Origin: Planctomycetota bacterium
GTDB lineage: Bacteria > Planctomycetota > UBA11346
DNA: 64,000 bases
Direction: 5' to 3'
Assembly (NCBI GenBank): GCA_016745075.1
Contig: JADGDD010000006.1
Location: 62,001 to 126,000 of the forward strand
The position numbers and the translations under genes were made by a program. Shown here one piece after another: positions 24,154-33,300 of the stretch. The notes under the pieces are model-generated. The model was not told the DNA's origin, searched no databases, and saw only the letters and a list, made by a program, of their open reading frames with translations. The number at the start of each line of letters is the position of its first letter. The first letter of the stretch is position 1.

Positions 24154-27100
24154 ATGAAATATATGCTTATATTGCTTGCTCTGTGTTGTTCGGGGATATG
24201 GGCGGCAGAGCAGCTTATTGTTATGCCGAAGCAAATAACGAATAGTGACCTTCTTGTACTGGCCGTAAATGAAAGAACAGATATTGTTTTGTATGATATA
24301 CATACAGCTACTTTAGAAAGTATCGCAGAACAGATTAAGGCGTGTAATGTAAAGAACCATTCAATACAGCATTTGGGACTGGCTCTGCATGGTACAGAAA
24401 ATGGGCATCTCACGATTACGGTAGATGATGAATCATCATTCAGTCGATTATTGGTGAATAAACGTGAGCAAGAATTTTGGAAAGAAATAGGGGGCTGCGT
24501 ACAAGATGGCGGTAGTATCGATTTACTTAGTTGCTCCTATGCATCTGGAGAGGAAGGTGAACTTGCTGTGGCTCAGTTGGCAGCACTAACAGGACATCGG
24601 GTAAACGCTTCACGTACGGATACATCTTCCTACGCGGGAGATTGGTTTTTAGAGCATGGTGGAGTGCGTGCAGATCAGCGATATTTCGGATTGGAATTAT
24701 TGAAAAAGTGGAATGGCTTTTTGGCTGTTCATGAAACAAAGTTTTTGCCAATGGGGGATAATACGGATTCATACTATGGATTAAGTGTGTCTATAGATGG
24801 TAATTATAAAGTTGTTGGTGCGTATGGTGAGAATGATTATCAAGGTGCAGCGTACGTGTATGGTTGGAATGGTACGAACTGGGTAATGGAACAGCGCTTA
24901 ACTGCGAGCGATGGGGATATTGGCGATGAGTTTGGTTCAAGGGTAAGTATTTCAGGTGACCGTTGCATTATAGGTGCTTATAAGGATGATTATAGTAGTG
25001 GTAGTGCTTATGTATTTAGCTATGATGGTACGGAGTGGGATAGTGGTGTAAAATTGGTAGCGAGTGATGCTGAAGTTGCTGATATTTTTGGTTGTAGTGT
25101 GAGTATTTCCGGTAGTCGCTGTGTTATCGGTGCATTTGGTGATGATGATGGTGGTAGTGCTTATGTATTTAGCCATGACGGTGCGAGTTGGGATAATGGA
25201 ATAAAATTGGTGGCGGGTGATGTTACAGCTTCTGATTATTTTGGTTCTAGCGTGAGTATTTCTGGAAGCCGTTGTGTTATCGGTTCCTATCGTGATGACG
25301 ATGGTGGTAGTGATAGTGGCAGTGCATATGTATTTAGCCATGATGGTACGAGTTGGGATAGTGGAGTGAAACTGGTGGCGAGCGATGCCGCGGCTAATGA
25401 TTTATTTGGCCATGATGTGAGTATTTCTGGCACTAATTGTGCGATCAGTGCCCCTACTGGGAATAGTGCATATGTATTTAGTTATGATGGTACGAGTTGG
25501 GGTAGTGGGGTAAAATTGGTGGCGAGTGATTTCTCTGTCAATGATTATTTTGGTTATGGCGTGAGTATTTCAGGTGACCGCTGTCTTGTTGGAGGTGCTC
25601 TAGCTAATCTTGAAGGAACTACTTCTGTATTTAGTTATGATGGTGCAGAGTGGGACGGTGGTATAAAATTAGAAACGAATGATGGAGTGAGTTTGGGAGG
25701 AGCTATGAGTATTTCCGGAAGTTGTTGTGTTATCGGTGATTCTGACGATGACCACATTGGTAGTGCTTATGTGTTTGCTTTGGATGGCGAAACATGGTCT
25801 CAGCAACAAAAAACAGTTCCAACGGAAAATTGGAATGCCACTGATGATAAATTTGGTTATAGTGTAAGTGTTTCAGGTAACCGTTGTGTTATAGGTGCTC
25901 TGTGTGATGACGATGGTGGTAGTGATAGTGGTGGTGTATATGTACTTAGTCATGATGGTACCAGTTGGGATAGCGGTGTGAAATTGGTGGCTAGTGATGC
26001 TGCTAGCTATGATTATTTTGGTTCTAGCGTGAGTATTTCCGGAAGCCGTTGTGTTATAGGTGCCTATGGCGATAATGGTAAGGGGAGTGCATATGTCTTT
26101 AGTTATGATGGTACGAGTTGGGATAATGGTGTTAAGTTAGTAGCGAGTGATGCGGATTTTAATGACAAATTTGGTTTTAGTGTGAGTATTTCTGGTAGTT
26201 GCTGTATTATCGGTGCATTTGGTGATGATGATGGCGGTAGTGGTAGTGGTAGTGCTTATATATTTAGCTATGATGGTACAAGTTGGGATGATGGGGTGAA
26301 ATTAGTAGCGAGCGACGCGGCAGCTTCTGATTATTTTGGTAGGAGTGTGAGTATTTCCGGAAGCCGTTGTGTTATCGGTGCCTATGGTGATAATGGTACT
26401 GGTAGTGCTTATGTATTTAACCATAGTGGTACGAGTTGGGATAGTGGAATAAAATTGGTGGCGAGTGATGCTGCTACTAACGATGGATTTGGTTATAGTG
26501 TGAGTATTTCCGAAAACCGTTGCCTTATCGGTGCTTATGGTGACGATGGTGCAGGCAGTGCTTATGCGTTTAGCTATAATGGTATGGGTTGGGATAGTGG
26601 CGTGAAATTAGTAGCGAATGATGCGGCAGCTTCTGATTATTTTGGTTCTAGCGTGAGCCTTTCGGGAACTCGCTGTATTATAGGCGCTCGGTATGATGAT
26701 GATGGTAGTAGTGGCAGCGGCAGTGCATATGTATTTAGTTATGATGGTATAAGCTGGGATAGTGGTGTGAAGTTGGTAGCAAGTGATGCGGCAGCTTCTG
26801 ATTATTTTGGTTCTAGTGTGAGTATATCTGGTAGTCGTTGCATTGTCGGTTCCTATCAAGATGATGATGCTGGCAGTAATAGTGGCAGTGCGTACGAATA
26901 TATTCTATCAGGCCCATCTAATTATACGGTTACATTTCCAGAAGGGGTATCACTTATGCCGTATTCAAATGTACTTGCTGTTGATATTCTTTCTCTTTTT
27001 CAACCATTGATTGATGCAAATGAATTAGAATATGTGCGTTGGATAAATCCAACGACCGGTATGACTAAGGAGTTGTATTATAATTTGTTTCCAGCTGGGT

Positions 27101-27471
27101 GGGTTAACAAAATAGGGAATATAAAGCCGGGGCAAGGGTATATAGTAAAAGTGAACCGTACTACAGCTCTCGTTGTATCGGGTAATCGTTTGAGCACAGA
27201 GCTTAGTCATGATTTGCCCGAAGGTTATTCTCTTATTGCTTACACGAACCTTATTGCTCAAGATGCTCAGACAGCCTTTAATGATATTATTGAAAGTGGA
27301 AAACTTGATGTGGTTCGGTGGGTAGATCCAACAACCAGAGCAACTAAAGAGTTGTATTATGAAACATCTCCAGCTAGGTGGGTTAACGAAATCGGTAGCC
27401 TGCAAACCGATCAGGCTTATATTATTAAATTGAATGCTCCTTATGATACTTTTGCCTTCCCAGTTCCATAG
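24154..27471 (+). CDS. Secreted DUF4347 protein with 14 FG-GAP-like propeller blades
   Basis: I chose the ATG at 24154 because it opens a signal peptide (MKYMLILLALCCSGIWAAEQ). The product is 1105 residues. A DUF4347 domain follows near 25-185 (LGLALHGTENGHLTI, SIDLLSCSYASGEEGE, LAALTGHRVNASRT, GDWFLEHG), a module common at the start of huge secreted proteins. Fourteen units then repeat the pattern DxFGxSVSISGSRCVIGAxxDD...SAYVFSYDGTSWDSGVKLVASD, each about 50-58 residues. A variant linker (FALDGETWSQQQKTVPTEN) between units 7 and 8 suggests two seven-bladed propellers. Two C-terminal copies of a ~80-residue domain follow (LPEGYSLIAYTN, VRWVDPTT, KELYYE, GYIVKV). There is no sorting tail or barrel. 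An extracellular binding or adhesion role is inferred. Confidence 0.85.
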   Translation: MKYMLILLALCCSGIWAAEQLIVMPKQITNSDLLVLAVNERTDIVLYDIHTATLESIAEQIKACNVKNHSIQHLGLALHGTENGHLTITVDDESSFSRLLVNKREQEFWKEIGGCVQDGGSIDLLSCSYASGEEGELAVAQLAALTGHRVNASRTDTSSYAGDWFLEHGGVRADQRYFGLELLKKWNGFLAVHETKFLPMGDNTDSYYGLSVSIDGNYKVVGAYGENDYQGAAYVYGWNGTNWVMEQRLTASDGDIGDEFGSRVSISGDRCIIGAYKDDYSSGSAYVFSYDGTEWDSGVKLVASDAEVADIFGCSVSISGSRCVIGAFGDDDGGSAYVFSHDGASWDNGIKLVAGDVTASDYFGSSVSISGSRCVIGSYRDDDGGSDSGSAYVFSHDGTSWDSGVKLVASDAAANDLFGHDVSISGTNCAISAPTGNSAYVFSYDGTSWGSGVKLVASDFSVNDYFGYGVSISGDRCLVGGALANLEGTTSVFSYDGAEWDGGIKLETNDGVSLGGAMSISGSCCVIGDSDDDHIGSAYVFALDGETWSQQQKTVPTENWNATDDKFGYSVSVSGNRCVIGALCDDDGGSDSGGVYVLSHDGTSWDSGVKLVASDAASYDYFGSSVSISGSRCVIGAYGDNGKGSAYVFSYDGTSWDNGVKLVASDADFNDKFGFSVSISGSCCIIGAFGDDDGGSGSGSAYIFSYDGTSWDDGVKLVASDAAASDYFGRSVSISGSRCVIGAYGDNGTGSAYVFNHSGTSWDSGIKLVASDAATNDGFGYSVSISENRCLIGAYGDDGAGSAYAFSYNGMGWDSGVKLVANDAAASDYFGSSVSLSGTRCIIGARYDDDGSSGSGSAYVFSYDGISWDSGVKLVASDAAASDYFGSSVSISGSRCIVGSYQDDDAGSNSGSAYEYILSGPSNYTVTFPEGVSLMPYSNVLAVDILSLFQPLIDANELEYVRWINPTTGMTKELYYNLFPAGWVNKIGNIKPGQGYIVKVNRTTALVVSGNRLSTELSHDLPEGYSLIAYTNLIAQDAQTAFNDIIESGKLDVVRWVDPTTRATKELYYETSPARWVNEIGSLQTDQAYIIKLNAPYDTFAFPVP
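24760..26910 (+). repeat. Fourteen tandem FG-GAP-like coding repeats
   Basis: Units of roughly 135-180 bp share codons for SISGSRCVIGA and SYDGTSWDSGVKLVASD. All but the first have Cys at the same point. The second half is more uniform than the first, which suggests more recent duplication there. Confidence 0.9.
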
Positions 27472-27572
27472 GAAAGGTATTGGTAAGTAGATTAGAGATG
27501 TTAGATTTCTGTTGAATTGAGAACGGTTTTTGATAAAAGTAAATATTCCATTTACCTAATGGCTAGACTCAC

Positions 27573-27715
27573 CTATGTCTGTGACTTTCTATCAGGCACA
27601 AGTGCCTGATTCACCTCCAGCCCAAAGTAAGGTGAGGAAGTTGCGCTTGCTACTTTTTTGTGTTTCGCCTTGAGAGCAAAAAGTCACAATGGCGGTTTTG
27701 TTGTCGGGGCGATAG
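27573..27715. repeat. Copy A of the tRNA-Pro-associated repeat
   Basis: Degenerate copy of the repeat at 36650 and 36958. It has the palindrome ATCAGGCACAAGTGCCTGAT at 27591-27610 (the other copies have TT in the centre), then TTCACCTCCAG and CCCAAAGTAA. A worn form of the anticodon-arm-like segment follows (GCCTTGAGAGC, AAGTCACAATGGCGG), then TTGTCGGGGCGATAG at the tRNA-3'-end position. The hairpin segment found in the other copies is deleted. The rest of 27472-27802 shows no gene; a GGCTTGTGGAGTTGAT motif follows at 27751. Confidence 0.75.
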
Positions 27716-27802
27716 TATATTTATGATGGGTGTTGCTGAGTTGGGTGAGGGGCTTGTGGAGTTGATTGGGTGAAAGAGCGGAGTTATCAAGCCGGATGAT
27801 GT

Positions 27803-30775
27803 TCAGGTTACGCGGTTGGTAATCCAAACCGATTGATAGGGGTGTAGGGTTAAATCACCACGACAGTCATGAATGACTTGGTTAGTTAAAAGATCATACC
27901 ACTCTTCTGAATCGATCATGTTGAGATCTGCCAAAGAAATGGTTTTTTCTGTGTTACTGATATTGTTGATCGCAAAAATACTCTGATTACGCCGAATATT
28001 TTGTCGCCATACTCCGAAGAGTCCGTCTTCCAGTTGGAGTGTGTATTGAGTTGAATTAGGATGGAAAGCCTCTTGCCGCTGTCTGACTTGGATGCGCTGT
28101 CGGAGTTGGGTCAGTACTTGGGCATGTGTTGAAGCTGGATCGGCTAATTGTTGGTGAAGATCAGACTCAATCCATTGATGGCGATTGATTGATCTGGCTT
28201 GCCCAGTGTGCTGTACTCGTTCCGTATCGTTGGTAGTAGCAAGGAAGCTGTGAATATAGAAAGCAGGAATCCCCTCAAGGGAGAGGACGATGGTGTGGGC
28301 ACAAATGAAACGAGCAACGTGATGGTTATCCGGCACTCCAGAAATGGTGCCCTGTAAGGCATCGAATAGAGAAATATTCAATTCGTAGGGTTTTTCTTCG
28401 CCATTTGGCATGGCGCGCATTGAGATAGACCCGCCATAACGACGGATAGTTGTCATCAGGTTTTCTCGTTCGTCGTCACTGAGTAATCCCTCGGTTGGGC
28501 GTAGGCCGATACCGTCATGTGAAGCGATGAAGTTGAGAAAGGCTCGGCCGAACTGTGCTGGAGGCATGGTGCTCAACCACGTTTTCAGATGCTGACTGGA
28601 GCCAGTGAGTAAGGTGTTGAGCAACAAGGGGGGTAAGGAGAAATTATAAATTAAATGGGCTTCATTACCGTTGCCAAAATATGAAATGTTTTCATGGTTG
28701 GGTACATTGGTTTCGGTAATCACCACCGCATTAGGGTTGGCGTGTTCGATGAACAAACGCAGCAAGCGAATAATCTCGTGGGTTTGCGGGAGGTGCATGC
28801 AATTGGTGCCATCTTCTTTCCACAGAAAGCCAACTGCATCCAAACGGAACCAAGTGATACCTTGATCTAGATAGTAGCGGATGATGCGCAGACATTCGAG
28901 CAGCACCTTAGGGCTAGAAAAATTGAGATCGACTTGATCGGGGCTAAAGGTGCACCAGACATGCTTAGTGCCATTCACTGTTTCGACTGTGGTTAAGAGT
29001 GGACTGGAGCGAGGGCGAACCACCTGTGACCTATTCACATCAGGATCGGCGCTAATAAAGAAATCCTTTCCTGGTTCCTCATCTTTGAGGAACTGCTGAA
29101 ACCATTCGCTTTCAGCTGAGCAATGGTTAATGACCAGATCCCCCATAACGGTATAATCTTGTGCCAGCTTTTGGATGTCCTGCCAATCACCAAGATCTTC
29201 TCGGACCTGATAATAATCAATGACTGAGAAACCATCGTCTGAGCTAAATGGCGAAAATGGTAGGATATGCACACCACTTATTGCACCAGAGAGGTGGTCA
29301 CGCAGAAAGCGTCGTAGTGTGCGTAGGCCTGTCTCATTTTCTTTGTGAATTGAATCGCCATAGGTAATCAACATAACATCTTGTTCATTCCAACGATTTT
29401 CCGGTTGGACCAAGGTCTGATTTGGCAAGGGCAGTCGCATCACTTCCATCGCCTGTTTGCTTAAGGTCTTATTATCAACCTCAGGATAAATCAGTTCAAG
29501 ATGGCCGATAACCCGTTGATTGATGATGTTAACTGGAGTTTGAGCGGTGGTTGTTGTGCCAAATTCCCGCATGTCTTCTTCGACTGCGACCAATAATCGG
29601 TCAAGAATATCAGGAATGGCGCTGATGACCCGCTCCCAACTCGGCATGAATGGTTTATCCATTGGCTTATCTGTAAACGTTTGGCCAGCGGTCATGATGT
29701 TTTGGGCAAAGGCTTCGACCGCCGCTTCTTCGGCATGACGGTCGTAATGCAATCCATTCATTATTGCATCGTTATGATAGCTTTCGATGAGATCGAGGGC
29801 AGTGCGGTAGTAGGCTGCTTTCAGTGTGCGGAAGAATGCATCGCCAAGCACCTCACCTTGAGTTGCTAATTTGCGATAGAGCGATTTGGTGATATCAACG
29901 CTCATCTTGGAAAGACCACTTGATGCATCTTCTGGAGAAAGGTCCTGATGTTTATGATCATAGGTATCAGCAATATCTACCTGGCAGATGCGGTTAGTGG
30001 CATAATTACGCCAAATCTCTGAAATGACCCCCATTTCGAGGCCCCAATCGGAGGGGATGCGAATATCACGTAACACATCAGCAGCCAAGGAAAACTCACC
30101 AGCAAGAGGATAGCGGAAGCTATCGAGATAGGTTAGAAAGTCGCTTGGCCCGCAGACCTTCTGCAAGGAGCGAATCAGTGGAGACACCAGCAGACGACAG
30201 ACCCGTCCGTTGAGTTTATCGTTGGCCACACGTGCGTAATAACCTTTACAGAATTTGTAACCGAAGTTGGGGTTGGCCATGGGATAGACCAGTCGAGCGA
30301 GTAGCTCACGCGAGTAAGTAACGATATCGCAATCATGAAGGGCAATGGCTTTAGCTCGATTGGATGCAAGCGTATAGCCGAAACAATACCAGACATTGCG
30401 GCCTTTCCCCGGCTCTTTGGGTGCGAGACCGTGCTCGTGCAACATAGCATCGATGGCACGCAGGCGGGGGCCATCGTTCCATAGGACTCTATGGCGTTGC
30501 GGGAGCCGAGAGAAATAATCTAAGGCATAACGATATTGGTTTTCATCAGCTCGATCGAGGCCAATAACAATTTCATCGAGGTAATCGACAGTAGACAATT
30601 CATCAACAATATGTTCCAGTGCTGGCCCTTCAAGTTCTGAAAACAGTGATGGCAGAACCAATCCTATAGGCCGTTTTTGATGGAAACGACGAAGGTCGCG
30701 CTCAAGGTCTTCTATTGGTCGGTCGACGAGATTATGAAAACTGGTTATGTGTCCGTTTTGAAAGAAATCAGCCAT
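27803..30775 (-). CDS. Fusion of GT81-like glucosyl-3-phosphoglycerate synthase and GH13 glucosylglycerate/sucrose phosphorylase
   Basis: 990 residues with two enzymes in one chain. Residues ~1-410 match GpgS/GT81 glycosyltransferases: GLVLPSLFSELEGPAL, the metal-binding DCD in IALHDCDIVTYSR, YKFCKGYYAR, PLAGEFSLAADVL and DWGLEMGVISEI. Residues ~430-990 match GH13_18 sucrose-phosphorylase-like enzymes: VHILPFSPFSSDDGFSVIDY, nucleophile Asp in FRLDAVGFLWK, acid/base Glu in VITETNVPN, and FIASHDGIGLRP. The first half would make glucosyl-3-phosphoglycerate from NDP-glucose and 3-phosphoglycerate. The second would phosphorolyse glucosylglycerate or a related glucoside. It follows the phosphatase gene by ~20 bp, so one operon holds synthesis and breakdown of a compatible solute. 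Exact phosphorylase substrate is inferred from context. Confidence 0.88.
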   Translation of the reverse strand: MADFFQNGHITSFHNLVDRPIEDLERDLRRFHQKRPIGLVLPSLFSELEGPALEHIVDELSTVDYLDEIVIGLDRADENQYRYALDYFSRLPQRHRVLWNDGPRLRAIDAMLHEHGLAPKEPGKGRNVWYCFGYTLASNRAKAIALHDCDIVTYSRELLARLVYPMANPNFGYKFCKGYYARVANDKLNGRVCRLLVSPLIRSLQKVCGPSDFLTYLDSFRYPLAGEFSLAADVLRDIRIPSDWGLEMGVISEIWRNYATNRICQVDIADTYDHKHQDLSPEDASSGLSKMSVDITKSLYRKLATQGEVLGDAFFRTLKAAYYRTALDLIESYHNDAIMNGLHYDRHAEEAAVEAFAQNIMTAGQTFTDKPMDKPFMPSWERVISAIPDILDRLLVAVEEDMREFGTTTTAQTPVNIINQRVIGHLELIYPEVDNKTLSKQAMEVMRLPLPNQTLVQPENRWNEQDVMLITYGDSIHKENETGLRTLRRFLRDHLSGAISGVHILPFSPFSSDDGFSVIDYYQVREDLGDWQDIQKLAQDYTVMGDLVINHCSAESEWFQQFLKDEEPGKDFFISADPDVNRSQVVRPRSSPLLTTVETVNGTKHVWCTFSPDQVDLNFSSPKVLLECLRIIRYYLDQGITWFRLDAVGFLWKEDGTNCMHLPQTHEIIRLLRLFIEHANPNAVVITETNVPNHENISYFGNGNEAHLIYNFSLPPLLLNTLLTGSSQHLKTWLSTMPPAQFGRAFLNFIASHDGIGLRPTEGLLSDDERENLMTTIRRYGGSISMRAMPNGEEKPYELNISLFDALQGTISGVPDNHHVARFICAHTIVLSLEGIPAFYIHSFLATTNDTERVQHTGQARSINRHQWIESDLHQQLADPASTHAQVLTQLRQRIQVRQRQEAFHPNSTQYTLQLEDGLFGVWRQNIRRNQSIFAINNISNTEKTISLADLNMIDSEEWYDLLTNQVIHDCRGDLTLHPYQSVWITNRVT

Positions 30776-30794
30776 GGTAGTGAGTCACTTTTCT

Positions 30795-31619
30795 TTATTG
30801 TTTGGTGTCATTATGTGAGGTGAGGTGATATTGTTCACGTGTGTTGGTGCCGGTGGCTTGCCACCAGTCAGCGATGGCCTCGGCCCAACCACTTGGCCCG
30901 AATGATGGCGGCCGCAAAACTATCGGTGCTTGAACCTCAATTGGTGCTGATGTAGCCGACATGATACAGACCGCGACATCAGCCTTACTTAACATGCCAA
31001 CATCGTTTAGGCTATCCCCCAGCGCCAATACTTTTTGAGCATTAAGGTGCCGACGAACTGCGGTCAAACCATCGGCTTTATCGAAGTTCCCCATTATGTG
31101 GATAAAACGACCACCATGTACTGCCCGTAACCCACAGCTTGCGAGTTGAGCTGTGAAGTGCTGATAGGCGGTATCGGAATCGGACCAGAGGATTGGCTCA
31201 GTACCATGACGCTGCAAGGCCAAAGCGGCCGAAGCAAGTGGCAGACCGGTGTGAGTTGCTACATCTTCCACCTGCCAATCGGCAAACCCAGCAAAGTTAT
31301 AGCCGTGTGTGTGGCGGAGGTGATGAAGATCTACGAGTGTGTTCTCGCGTGGTCGGCCCATTGCTTCAACGGTGTAGCCTAGACCGTCTGGCCAGGCTAC
31401 CGCTGCACCATTTTCGACAATCAGAGGAGTGTTCAGACCCATATCTTGTGCGAGATGTTCCATCTCAGCCAGCGTTTTGCTCGAACTGAGAACGAGTGGG
31501 ATCTTATGTTGGCACAGCAGAGCAATGGCTTCAGCAGCGGGCTGCCAAGAATAGTTATGGTGGTTTAACAGCGTGCCGTCGAGATCGGACACCACAATCC
31601 AGCCCTGATACCATCTCAT
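30795..31619 (-). CDS. HAD-IIB phosphatase, probable glucosyl/mannosyl-3-phosphoglycerate phosphatase
   Basis: I chose the ATG at 31619 because GAGGG stands 6 bases before it; an upstream ATG at 31652 has none. The 274-residue protein has the HAD motifs VVSDLDGTLL, LVLSSSKT, a Lys in FDKADG, and VLALGDSLNDVGML. The cap and overall pattern follow the mannosyl-3-phosphoglycerate phosphatase (MPGP/YedP) group. Lying directly upstream of the GT81-like fusion, it most likely removes the phosphate from glucosyl-3-phosphoglycerate to give glucosylglycerate, an osmolyte made under salt stress or nitrogen limitation in other bacteria. Mannosyl versus glucosyl preference cannot be read from sequence. 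Confidence 0.88.
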   Translation of the reverse strand: MRWYQGWIVVSDLDGTLLNHHNYSWQPAAEAIALLCQHKIPLVLSSSKTLAEMEHLAQDMGLNTPLIVENGAAVAWPDGLGYTVEAMGRPRENTLVDLHHLRHTHGYNFAGFADWQVEDVATHTGLPLASAALALQRHGTEPILWSDSDTAYQHFTAQLASCGLRAVHGGRFIHIMGNFDKADGLTAVRRHLNAQKVLALGDSLNDVGMLSKADVAVCIMSATSAPIEVQAPIVLRPPSFGPSGWAEAIADWWQATGTNTREQYHLTSHNDTKQ

Positions 31620-31854
31620 AGAACCCTCGCTTTGGCACTGTAACAATGCCATGATCGAATAGACATGTTATAATAAAGAGTGCCTAATAGAGGGGCAAGG
31701 CCACAAAGCGACAACAAATAGATCTTTTGATGTATTATTGAACACTATTGTTACATGAATAAAAAATGAAGGATACGGTTCTTGCCCAATTCGTTCAGAG
31801 TGAGAAAGTTATCAACAGTAATGGCTGAGAAGAGGAAGGCCAATTTATCGTTTG

Positions 31855-32817
31855 TTACCACCACATGGATATGCCAAGTTCACCAACCAGACCATCTTTG
31901 ATGTCTCGTGCATTATCACTATTTTTAGTGTAGGCCTTGTCTGCGAAGATTTCTCGGTCCATCAGCTGGCCCAACCGTAGGGTTACATATCGATAGTCTG
32001 GTAATTCATAGCTGACAAAGGCATCAACTTGAATTTGCCTGAGTTGAATCTGATAATTATCTTTCGGTTGTAGATCGTAGAAGAATGCATCATGACGTTG
32101 TTGCGCTCCAATGCCGACGCGCCAGCCAGCAGGTAAAAACCACGTTACATCACTGTACCATGGATCGCCATACCAAATGGCTTTGAATTGCAGTTCCGAG
32201 ACCGGTCGCCAACTCAGTTGTGCCCAAGGGTATCCTAGCATGATTTCAAGTTGTTCATTCTGATAACGAAACCCTCCTCCTGGAATTATAGCATCTTCAG
32301 TTAAGCCTTCATATTGTAGGGAACCCCACAGGCTCCAGTCCGTGTTGAATTGGTATTGCCCCATCAGCGTTCCTTGAGCACCCGTTTCATCACTACTGGC
32401 AAAGTCTTCACCGCTGTTTTGAATGACCATAGAACCTCCAAGCATCCAATTGTCATCAAAGTAGCGGTAGGTTGTTCCAGCTCTGGTATTAGTAACTGAA
32501 TCTGGGACGGCGGTGTTATCTGGGAGCCGTATATCTCCACTAAGCGTGCTGTGCTGTAGGCTCCCCCAGATGCTCCAATCACTTTGATCCGTATGGCTTA
32601 CTGTGGTCAGAGCTCGCACTTTGGATTGGCTCCAGCCAAACTCTTGATTTACGTTGGATGCATCGACATTCGCAGCGACTAAATAGGAAGCCTCAAAAAA
32701 ACTATATTTTCGAGGCTTAAGGTTGTACCAACTGGTGAAGTCATCTTCGGCCTGAATTGGCAGAACGAAACATAAAGGTAGGGCAGTGATGAGATATCGA
32801 CTGATGGAATGTAACAT
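31855..32817 (-). CDS. Outer-membrane beta-barrel protein
   Basis: 320 residues with a signal peptide (LITALPLCFVLPIQA) followed by alternating amphipathic strands rich in Trp and Tyr (WSIWGSLQHSTL, WSLWGSLQYEGL, WRVGIGAQQRHDAFFYDL). The C-terminus is GELGISMWW, a terminal aromatic residue of the kind recognised by the BAM machinery. A specific transport or structural role is not recognisable. It lies upstream of the glucosylglycerate genes on the same strand but 235 bp away, and a long palindrome sits 85 bp before its start. Confidence 0.82.
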   Translation of the reverse strand: MLHSISRYLITALPLCFVLPIQAEDDFTSWYNLKPRKYSFFEASYLVAANVDASNVNQEFGWSQSKVRALTTVSHTDQSDWSIWGSLQHSTLSGDIRLPDNTAVPDSVTNTRAGTTYRYFDDNWMLGGSMVIQNSGEDFASSDETGAQGTLMGQYQFNTDWSLWGSLQYEGLTEDAIIPGGGFRYQNEQLEIMLGYPWAQLSWRPVSELQFKAIWYGDPWYSDVTWFLPAGWRVGIGAQQRHDAFFYDLQPKDNYQIQLRQIQVDAFVSYELPDYRYVTLRLGQLMDREIFADKAYTKNSDNARDIKDGLVGELGISMWW

Positions 32818-32901
32818 GGTCGTTTCCTTCTTATAGTTACTTCAATAAGTGAAGCGTTGTTTCTGGCTCTTGTTGATCATGGAATAGGACATTTTGTTTG
32901 G

Positions 32902-32937
32902 CAACAAATAGTATACGCAGTGGTATAGTATTTGTTG
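32902..32937. promoter_or_regulatory. Long palindromic operator candidate upstream of the outer-membrane protein gene
   Basis: Arms CAACAAATAGTATAC and GTATAGTATTTGTTG (14 of 15 paired) flank the 6-base centre GCAGTG. The same half-site start, CAACAAATAG, recurs at 31712 in the region before the phosphatase gene. The rest of 32818-33129 holds no convincing gene. Confidence 0.45.
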
Positions 32938-33129
32938 GCCCTGACCTACTGTGCAAAAATACTGTGGTTTGATTCTGAAATGCTAATCAGGCCTAACAAA
33001 AGCAGCATGCCGGCTCATTGGCTAGGACGACGGCACAGCAGTCTAATTTTTTGCGAGGTGCTTGCATACAACGGAATTGTGCTCAAAAACTGGGTGGTCA
33101 GATATTCGTTTGAAGCTAGGCTTGCTAGC

Positions 33130-33300
33130 ATGAAGCATGAAAACAAGTTGAGCAATGCGTATCTCAGAACGTCAGAGGTGATTCGGTTTCTACGTTCGCA
33201 TGAGGGCGAACCCGTCAGTCTTTCGATATTGGCCGAGCATGTAGGAGGCGCGCCATTTGTTTTGTTCCTTATAGCGACACTCTGGAGGTGTTATGGATGA
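33130..33300 (+). pseudogene. Possible ExoD-like N-terminal remnant
   Basis: The 56-codon frame reads LRTSEVIRFLRSHEGEPVSL, then SILAEHVGGAPFVLFLIATL. This resembles the start of ExoD-family membrane proteins (SEIL...VSLGDIxxxxGxRxFGLLLLL), normally ~200 residues. It ends after the first hydrophobic stretch and overlaps the start of the next gene by 8 bases. A truncated relic is the simplest reading; a short real protein or chance similarity is possible. Confidence 0.33.

Noticed and set aside
24154..27471. Autotransporter for the DUF4347 protein
   Set aside because: There is no C-terminal beta-barrel or terminal aromatic residue; the end consists of two soluble-looking domains.
32932..33129. 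Possible longer gene start for the ExoD-like frame
   Set aside because: The start would lie inside the palindrome at 32902-32937, and the first 66 codons look non-coding.
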